Shown piece by piece: positions 33,631-38,257 of a stretch of DNA of 38,257 nucleotides. This stretch comes from JAEUUM01 sp038326165 (lineage in GTDB: Bacteria > Bacteroidota > Bacteroidia > Chitinophagales > Saprospiraceae). Position 1 is the stretch's first letter, and each line of letters starts with the position of its first letter. Made by a program: the position numbers and the translations under genes. The notes under the pieces are model-generated. The model worked only from the letters and a program-made list of their open reading frames with translations. It was not told where the DNA came from and searched no databases. The stretch lies in assembly GCA_038326165.1 (NCBI GenBank), contig JBBQJT010000035.1, positions 1 to 38,257 on the forward strand. The letters run 5' to 3'.

Positions 33631-34716
33631 CTAAGTTTCTTTCAGCCTAACATCTGATCTATCTCGCCATTCATTCCCAATCAAATTTACAGTTAATATT
33701 AATATTACAATTGCAAGCGCAGGTATTAATGCTGGTGAATAATATCCAGCAGTTACATAACCATAATTCTCATTGAGCATATTTCCCCATGATGGCATAG
33801 GCGGCTGAACACCGAATCCCAAATAGCTTAAACCAGCCTCTAATATTATGGCTGTAGCAAAATTATTGCTCACCATAACCAAAACTGGTCCCGTTAACAT
33901 GGGCAAAATGTGACGAATTAATATTCTGGTATTGGAGTATCCCAAATTTTTGGCCGCTTCTACAAAGTTCATTTCACGCAAGGAAAACACTTGTGCTCTT
34001 ACCAATCTTGCAACTTCTACCCACAAGGTCAAACCAACAGCAATATAAATAACTTGAACGCCTCTACCTATCGCCATGACTATAGCAAAAACTAAAAGCA
34101 AGGTAGGAATTGACCATATTGTGTTCACCAAATACATGACAATTTTATCTGCAATTCCTCCATAGTATCCTGCTACTATACCTAAGCTCACACCAATAAT
34201 GATAGACAACATTGCTGCCAAGAATCCCACAGTCAATGATATTCGAGCTCCAATGGCAACTCTACTGAAAACACATCTTCCAAAAACATCTGCACCCAAG
34301 GGATATTTGAGTTTTCGAATATGCACTTTGCTCCAATTATTCCAAAAGGAGGAAGAAGATATTCCTAACTCTCTATTGCTTACAAAAATTGTATCAAACA
34401 AGATAGTCTTGCCTTCCAATGTCCTAATATGCTTAAGCTTAATCCCCTCCTTTTCTTTGGACAGTATTTTGACGAAAGGGATAATTTTTTCAACCTTATC
34501 CTTCCCATTGAGATATGCAGAGAAGTTGTTTGATTCTCTCTCAGATATAAAAATGGCATCACAAGAGAAACCCATTGGCGCAAAAGACAATTCATTAACT
34601 TGTGTATTACCTTCTTTGGTTTTATCCGGTGCAATGACATAGCAAGCCAATGCCGTGAATATATATAATCCAGAAATCAAATAAAGTATCTTTATTGTAA
34701 TGTTACTTTTGTACAT
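33631..34716 (-). CDS. OppC/DppC-like ABC transporter permease
   Basis: The 361 residues begin with one helix (about 9-28). An extracytoplasmic insert of about 110 residues follows, then the permease core (about 145-350) starting LKYPLGADVFGRCVFSR and ARISLTVGFLAAMLSIIIGV. The EAA-type coupling loop is FVEAAKNLGYSNTRILIRHI, followed by AGLSYLGFGVQPPMPSWGNM. This matches the OppC side of oligopeptide/nickel importers. The long insert after the first helix is unusual for OppC. No partner permease, ATPase or binding protein is in the window, so the transporter must be completed elsewhere. It is first in a unit with the phosphatase and TM2 genes. Confidence 0.9.
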   Translation of the reverse strand: MYKSNITIKILYLISGLYIFTALACYVIAPDKTKEGNTQVNELSFAPMGFSCDAIFISERESNNFSAYLNGKDKVEKIIPFVKILSKEKEGIKLKHIRTLEGKTILFDTIFVSNRELGISSSSFWNNWSKVHIRKLKYPLGADVFGRCVFSRVAIGARISLTVGFLAAMLSIIIGVSLGIVAGYYGGIADKIVMYLVNTIWSIPTLLLVFAIVMAIGRGVQVIYIAVGLTLWVEVARLVRAQVFSLREMNFVEAAKNLGYSNTRILIRHILPMLTGPVLVMVSNNFATAIILEAGLSYLGFGVQPPMPSWGNMLNENYGYVTAGYYSPALIPALAIVILILTVNLIGNEWRDRSDVRLKET

Positions 34717-34748
34717 TGTTATTCACACCAATGGGCTTCTGTTTGGGT

Positions 34749-34756
34749 TAATTTTG
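34749..34756 (+). promoter_or_regulatory. Candidate -7 promoter box abutting the hydrolase start
   Basis: TAATTTTG ends 5 bp before the ATG at 34762. If used, the transcript would start at about the start codon. The evidence is pattern match only; no good -33 element is seen. Confidence 0.4.
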
Positions 34757-34761
34757 TTAAA

Positions 34762-35478
34762 ATGAAACTGCTTTTCATACATGGTTTTGGATTGACCACA
34801 CAAATATGGAAATATGCAACGGAATATTTGAAAGAAATTCCTATTTCTATTTTGGACTTACCAGGTTATCCATACTCTGATGTAGAGAATTATGAGACGT
34901 TTGAACAATACACTAGTTGGTTAAACGATAGTATTGCTGAACCCACTGTTCTTGTTTGTCATAGTATGGCTGGGTATATTGCACTTGAAAGTTTAAAGTA
35001 TAAGAACAAAAATATTTGTGGCCTGGCCCTTGTTCACAGTCATCCATTTGCTGATTCGGAATCCAAAAAAGTTCAGAGACAAAAAACAGCTGAATTCATC
35101 AATAACAATGGAACACGGCTATTTGTAAAATCCTTTATTCCTAATCTTTTTTATGATCAAAAAAATAATGAGATAAACGAACAAATAACATATTCTGGGA
35201 ATATCAATTCGATTAGCTTGTCCAGTAATTCTGTTGCGATGTCAAACAGGTTTGATCATTCTCTTAGCTTAGAAAGCATTGCAGTGCCGATAAGTTTTAT
35301 ATTAGGAAAACATGATCGTTTATTTAATTACCAAGACTTGCTAAAGTTTGGTTTGCTGGCTTCGGTCGTCCAGATAAATATATTTTCCAAATCAGCGCAT
35401 ATGGCTATGTTAGAAGAGCCAAAGATATTTTATGATGAAGTTGTTTTGTTTTACAAGATTTGTATTGGTTTAGCTTAA
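34762..35478 (+). CDS. Alpha/beta hydrolase with atypical nucleophile elbow
   Basis: This 238-residue cytoplasmic protein has the alpha/beta hydrolase fold. An N-terminal strand leads to IHGFGLTTQIW (5-15, oxyanion region). VLVCHSMAGYIAL carries the probable Ser nucleophile with Cys and Ala in place of the usual flanking glycines. FILGKHDRLFNYQD gives the acid Asp and KSAHMAMLEEP the catalytic His. A lid-like segment sits between about 110 and 165. The substrate is unknown. It diverges from the permease and its 3' end overlaps the MazG-like gene by 9 bp. Confidence 0.85.
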   Translation: MKLLFIHGFGLTTQIWKYATEYLKEIPISILDLPGYPYSDVENYETFEQYTSWLNDSIAEPTVLVCHSMAGYIALESLKYKNKNICGLALVHSHPFADSESKKVQRQKTAEFINNNGTRLFVKSFIPNLFYDQKNNEINEQITYSGNINSISLSSNSVAMSNRFDHSLSLESIAVPISFILGKHDRLFNYQDLLKFGLLASVVQINIFSKSAHMAMLEEPKIFYDEVVLFYKICIGLA

Positions 35479-35802
35479 TTTATTGTTGCTCTTGTGTCGT
35501 TCAGCATCTCTGAATGTTTTTTTGGTAAGATTTTTTTCTATGGCTTGTTCTAAATCTATCCCTGTTTGATTTGCTAAGCACATCAAAACAAATAATATAT
35601 CAGCCATTTCATCTGCCAAGTCATTGTGGTCTTTTTCCTGACCAGGCTTGAAAGATTGCTCACCATATAATCTTGCCATGATACTGCTAACTTCACCCAC
35701 CTCTTCATTCAGAATTGCGGTATTGGTCAAAGGATCAAAATATCTAATACCGTGTTGTTTGATCCAATCATCTACTTTTGATTGTAATTCTGTGATATTC
35801 AT
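35470..35802 (-). CDS. MazG-like nucleotide pyrophosphohydrolase
   Basis: This is a 110-residue all-alpha NTP-PPase of the MazG superfamily, about half the size of full MazG. LNEEVGEVSSIMARLYGE (31-48) and HNDLADEMADILFVLMCLAN (59-78) form the E-x-x-E ... E-x-x-D Mg-binding sites. Such proteins hydrolyse NTPs or dNTPs to the monophosphate and PPi and may clean up damaged nucleotides. It starts 3 bp after dtd, so the two are co-transcribed, a pairing with a shared quality-control flavour that I have seen in other Bacteroidota. It overlaps the convergent hydrolase. Confidence 0.9.
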   Translation of the reverse strand: MNITELQSKVDDWIKQHGIRYFDPLTNTAILNEEVGEVSSIMARLYGEQSFKPGQEKDHNDLADEMADILFVLMCLANQTGIDLEQAIEKNLTKKTFRDAERHKSNNKLS

Positions 35803-35805
35803 TTA

Positions 35806-36252
35806 TTAATTTTTACTATCTATGATTACTGTAACTGGTCCATCATTTACCAATGATATTTTCATATCCGCACCGAAAACACCTGTTTTTATCTTCTGAC
35901 CCATAAGTCTAGTTAGTAATTCTATGAATAATTGGTACAGTGGTATAGCTTTATCAGGTGTTGCAGATTCAATGAAAGAAGGTCTATTTCCTCTCTTGGT
36001 ATCTGCATATAGGGTAAACTGGGATACCAATAATATTTGGCCATCTATATCAGTTAACGAAAGATTCATTTTGCCACTCTCATCTGGAAACACACGCAGA
36101 TTCATGAGTTTCTTAACCAAGTATTCTACATCTTGTTTGGTATCGTCATTGTGAATGCCCAACAGAACAAGAAAGCCTCTTTGTATTTCTGAAACTGTTC
36201 CTTGCTGAATGAGTACAGATGCTGAAAGGACTCTTTGAATGACAATTTTCAT
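35806..36252 (-). CDS. dtd: D-aminoacyl-tRNA deacylase
   Basis: This homodimeric enzyme removes D-amino acids (and glycine from tRNA-Ala) from mischarged tRNA. It has 148 residues, the usual length. MKIVIQRVLSASV is the canonical N-terminus. SQFTLYADTKRGNRPSF (77-93) carries Thr80, and NDGPVT (136-141) is the cross-subunit Gly-cisPro motif, here GP, that gives chiral selectivity. It is first of a two-gene unit with the MazG-like gene and lies beside a 523-bp repeat-rich gap. Confidence 0.96.
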   Translation of the reverse strand: MKIVIQRVLSASVLIQQGTVSEIQRGFLVLLGIHNDDTKQDVEYLVKKLMNLRVFPDESGKMNLSLTDIDGQILLVSQFTLYADTKRGNRPSFIESATPDKAIPLYQLFIELLTRLMGQKIKTGVFGADMKISLVNDGPVTVIIDSKN

Positions 36253-36331
36253 ATTTAATTAATTTATGTAATATGAACTACCAACATGGCAATAACTCTT
36301 GGGCCTAATTCATTGCAATATATAAAGTAAT

Positions 36332-36642
36332 TTATCAACAATACCTTGTTGAATTGCTAATGTATTTTGTGAGTTTGAACATGGATACCAACAATGTATG
36401 GTCCAAGATTACTGAACATGTTAATAACCATGACTCTAAGCTTAAGTTTGTTACGGTTTGTACAGCATCCATCAACAAAACGAATTGAGAAAGTTATTAT
36501 AAACATAATTATCAACACACTGTTTATAAAGCTAATAATCTCAAGCTTTATAATGGTTTTTACTTGGTATGAATATGTTGGTATGAATGGCTATAATGTG
36601 AATTTATGGCAATCCTAGGTTTTAGCAGTTTTATTATCAACA
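36332..36642 (+). repeat. Three same-strand copies of TTATCAACA
   Basis: Exact copies lie at 36332-36340, 36509-36517 and 36634-36642. Two inverted copies (TGTTGATAA) lie at 37813-37821 and 37844-37852, at the end of and just after ctaA. I noticed no other copies when reading the rest of the window by eye. Confidence 0.7.
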
Positions 36643-36748
36643 AACCAACATGGATAATAATAGGTGTATCTTTTTATATACTTAATTTAAAATTCATATA
36701 ATTAATACATACATTTTTCTGTGTTCAGCTTGAGACCAAAAAAATCTA

Positions 36749-36756
36749 TAATTTTG
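36749..36756 (+). promoter_or_regulatory. Candidate -7 promoter box of ctaA
   Basis: TAATTTTG ends 19 bp before the ctaA ATG, the same spacing as at pdxA and near that at sdhC. A TTG lies 16 bp upstream, slightly short for a -33 element. Confidence 0.4.
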
Positions 36757-36775
36757 TGACATATTCAATTTGATT

Positions 36776-37840
36776 ATGAAAAGTGAAATAAGCCCCTGGA
36801 TATCAAGATGGCTTTTGGCGGGAATTGTTATGGTGTTTTTTCAGATATTGTTGGGTGGTATCACCCGACTGACTGGTTCCGGTTTGAGTATCACTAAATG
36901 GGAAATTGTAACTGGTACTCTTCCACCAGTTAATGATGATAGTTGGAACGAAGAGTTTGATAAGTATAAGCTTACGCCACAATACCAGAAAATCAACGCT
37001 GGGATGAGTTTGTCGGACTTTAAGTTTATCTTTTTTTGGGAATATTTTCACAGGCTTTGGGCAAGGTTAATAGGGTTTGTTTTTGTTCTTCCGCTTTGTG
37101 TTTTTCTTTTGAGAGGAATGGTTTCAAAAGGATTACTCAAGAAACTGGGCATACTGTTTGTTCTAGGTGTTTCAGTTGCAAGCATGGGTTGGATAATGGT
37201 AGCCAGCGGCCTAATTAATCGTCCTTGGGTAAATGCCTATAAACTATCGCTTCATTTAGGTCTGGCTATAATTGTTTGGTCTTATTTGTTATGGATATAT
37301 TTATCAGTGTCCGACTTGCAGGAAAGAAGCAGTAATAGGTCGTCATTGTTTTTTTACTTAGTTCTTTTTTGTTTTGTACAATTACTTTTGGGAGGTGTGA
37401 TGTCTGGTATGAAAGCCGGATTATTATATCCCACTTGGCCTAAGATGGGTAATGAATGGTTTCCCTCGGTGTTATTGGAAAAGGATAACTGGTCGCTAGA
37501 TCATTTTGTCCAATATGATAAGTACGTTACCTTAGCTGCTTTAACACAATTTGTACACAGAACTGTTGCCTATGTTTTGGCCTTGTTAATATTCTATGTT
37601 TTTTTTAGGAAAGTCAACAAGTCTATTTATGTTGGCTTATCTGTTAGCGCAACTTATAGCCCTGTTGTATTGGTTTTGGTACAAATAGTTTTAGGAATAT
37701 TGACTGTTATTAACTGTACGGGATCTATTCCACTGGTTTGGGGTGTTTTGCATCAAGGCACAGGAGTGCTACTTTTAGGCTCTTTAATTATTACGTGGTA
37801 TTATAGTAGTGATGTTGATAAAGCTGTTAGTAAACTATAA
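36776..37840 (+). CDS. ctaA: Haem A synthase (COX15/CtaA)
   Basis: This integral membrane enzyme oxidises the C8 methyl of haem O to make haem A for aa3-type cytochrome oxidase. It is 354 residues with eight helices. I start it at the ATG at 36776; a TTG two codons upstream is also open. The four conserved His ligands are His92 (FHRLWARLIG), His160 (LSLHLGLAI), His261 (FVHRTVAYVL) and His326 (VLHQGTGVLLL). GGITRLTGSGLSITKWEIVTG is split over the N-terminal helix and first loop, as in the family. It shows that this organism respires with a haem A oxidase. No ctaB is in the window. Confidence 0.95.
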   Translation: MKSEISPWISRWLLAGIVMVFFQILLGGITRLTGSGLSITKWEIVTGTLPPVNDDSWNEEFDKYKLTPQYQKINAGMSLSDFKFIFFWEYFHRLWARLIGFVFVLPLCVFLLRGMVSKGLLKKLGILFVLGVSVASMGWIMVASGLINRPWVNAYKLSLHLGLAIIVWSYLLWIYLSVSDLQERSSNRSSLFFYLVLFCFVQLLLGGVMSGMKAGLLYPTWPKMGNEWFPSVLLEKDNWSLDHFVQYDKYVTLAALTQFVHRTVAYVLALLIFYVFFRKVNKSIYVGLSVSATYSPVVLVLVQIVLGILTVINCTGSIPLVWGVLHQGTGVLLLGSLIITWYYSSDVDKAVSKL

Positions 37841-37880
37841 TTTTGTTGATAACTATTGTTTTTCTTCACAAGATTTTATC

Positions 37881-37901
37881 TAAAACATGTTAAATGTTTT
37901 A
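37881..37901 (+). terminator. Weak hairpin after ctaA
   Basis: TAAAACAT and ATGTTTTA form a perfect 8-bp stem with a 5-nt loop, 41 bp past the ctaA stop. It is AT-rich and lacks a T-run, so it is only a possible terminator. Confidence 0.3.
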
Positions 37902-37918
37902 TGTTTGATAGGATTGTA

Positions 37919-37926
37919 TATATTTG
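37919..37926 (+). promoter_or_regulatory. Candidate -7 promoter box of the second hydrolase
   Basis: TATATTTG fits TAnnTTTG, 25 bp before the ATG at 37952. No clear -33 partner is seen. Confidence 0.4.
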
Positions 37927-37951
37927 CACTGCACATAGGTTAAAATAGCGT

Positions 37952-38257
37952 ATGAATTATCCATTAATAGAGGAAGGTAAGTTTAAATATATTGAGACGA
38001 AAGGTGGTAAGGAGAATCTTTTGTTGTTGCATGGGCTGTTTGGAGCCTTGTCTAATTTCGGTGGTATCATAGAGTGCTTCCATAATAAATACAATGTGAT
38101 TGTTCCAATATTACCAATTATGGACTTACCTATTTTAAAAGTAAGTGTAGGTGGATTGGTTGACCATATCGTTGATTTTGTTGAGTACAAAGGATACGAC
38201 AAAGTTCATGTGTTAGGAAATAGTTTGGGCGGTCATGTAGCCATACTTTATGCTTTA
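37952..38257 (+). CDS. Alpha/beta hydrolase, 5' part (cut by window edge)
   Basis: I translated 102 codons from the ATG at 37952 to the last base. The N-terminus leads to LLLLHGLFGALSNFGGII (the HG oxyanion region), and VHVLGNSLGGHVAILYAL holds the Ser nucleophile in a normal G-x-S-x-G elbow. This is the start of an alpha/beta hydrolase, perhaps around 255 residues when complete. The acid and His residues lie beyond the window. It is 111 bp after ctaA with its own promoter-like box. The substrate is unknown. It is not close in sequence to the hydrolase at 34762. Confidence 0.85.
   Translation, partial: MNYPLIEEGKFKYIETKGGKENLLLLHGLFGALSNFGGIIECFHNKYNVIVPILPIMDLPILKVSVGGLVDHIVDFVEYKGYDKVHVLGNSLGGHVAILYAL

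Larger units (their letters stand above)
36253..36775. other. AT-rich intergenic region with TTATCAACA nonamers and other short repeats
   Basis: This 523-bp gap between divergent dtd and ctaA has no convincing gene. TTATCAACA occurs three times, all on the plus strand (36332-36340, 36509-36517, 36634-36642). ACCAACATGG occurs at 36280 and 36644, with its 8-bp core inverted at 36574-36581. TTGGTATGAAT is tandemly repeated with a 14-bp period (36564-36574, 36578-36588). The last 110 bp (36661-36716 especially) are nearly pure A/T. TTATCAACA differs by one base from the DnaA box TTATCCACA. The possibilities are a replication-origin-like or regulator-binding array. Confidence 0.6.

Noticed and set aside
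36394..36618. A 74-codon open frame in the dtd/ctaA gap
   Set aside because: Composition is driven by A/T, it overlaps the TTATCAACA and tandem repeats, and has no family resemblance or promoter of its own.
1..38257. tRNA, rRNA, riboswitch, insertion sequence, toxin-antitoxin or phage genes
   Set aside because: I looked in the gaps on both strands and saw no cloverleaf, transposase, integrase or similar signal; a covariance-model scan could still find a small RNA.

Overview
The window looks like chromosomal DNA of a Bacteroidota bacterium, most likely from the Saprospiria. It is AT-rich. Promoter-like boxes fit the Bacteroidota -7 consensus TAnnTTTG. There is a three-gene type B succinate dehydrogenase, and a giant secreted protein ending in a type IX secretion (gliding-motility type B) C-terminal domain. 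That protein's repeats (DAG-x-D-x-x-x-TC ... LWTT-x-x-G ... GTY-x-x-x-V-x-x-x-x-x-GC) resemble those common in Saprospiraceae adhesins. No tRNA, rRNA, IS element, prophage or CRISPR array was seen.

Layout. 1-882 (minus) is the cut-off end of an O-antigen ligase-like membrane protein. 966-3839 (plus) holds pheS, hisS and a small exported protein. 3918-5834 (minus) is a TMTC-like GT-C glycosyltransferase with TPRs. 6010-9530 (minus) is a compact set: a conserved small protein, an FdhF/YdeP-type molybdopterin oxidoreductase, and a seven-helix membrane protein resembling the sensor half of AraC regulators but lacking the DNA-binding half. 9654-13052 (minus) is sdhCAB. 13180-15808 (plus) is an unknown 166-aa protein overlapping rnr. 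16137-20381 (minus) is the 1414-aa repeat protein. 20483-22237 (plus) is lemA plus two TPM-domain genes. 22386-24624 (plus) is a WecA/TagO-like phosphoglycosyltransferase and pdxA. 24625-25311 (minus) is a glucosaminidase. 25449-26063 (plus) is lspA.

26067-26930 (minus) holds two tandem ArsR-type repressors. 27092-31526 (minus) is a five-gene cluster: CBS protein, BamA/TamA-like barrel, nadK, cyclase-family hydrolase and tsaB. 31617-34716 (minus) is an orphan OppC-like permease, a GAF-SpoIIE phosphatase and a TM2/TPR/SHOCT protein. 34762-35478 (plus) is an alpha/beta hydrolase. 35470-36252 (minus) is a MazG-like pyrophosphohydrolase and dtd. 36253-36775 is an AT-rich gap with repeated TTATCAACA nonamers. 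36776-37840 (plus) is ctaA. 37952-38257 (plus) is a second, cut-off alpha/beta hydrolase.

Most of the window is housekeeping: translation and tRNA quality control (pheS, hisS, tsaB, dtd), respiration (sdhCAB, ctaA), cofactors (nadK, pdxA), RNA decay (rnr) and envelope biogenesis (lspA, GT-C, WecA-like, BamA-like, glucosaminidase, T9SS cargo). I found no unmistakable new defence or mobile system. The points most worth a second look are the TTATCAACA-rich gap before ctaA, the oxidoreductase set with its HTH-less sensor-like partner, the tandem ArsR genes with their hairpins and direct repeats, the missing ATG on the BamA-like gene, and the ten-repeat surface protein.
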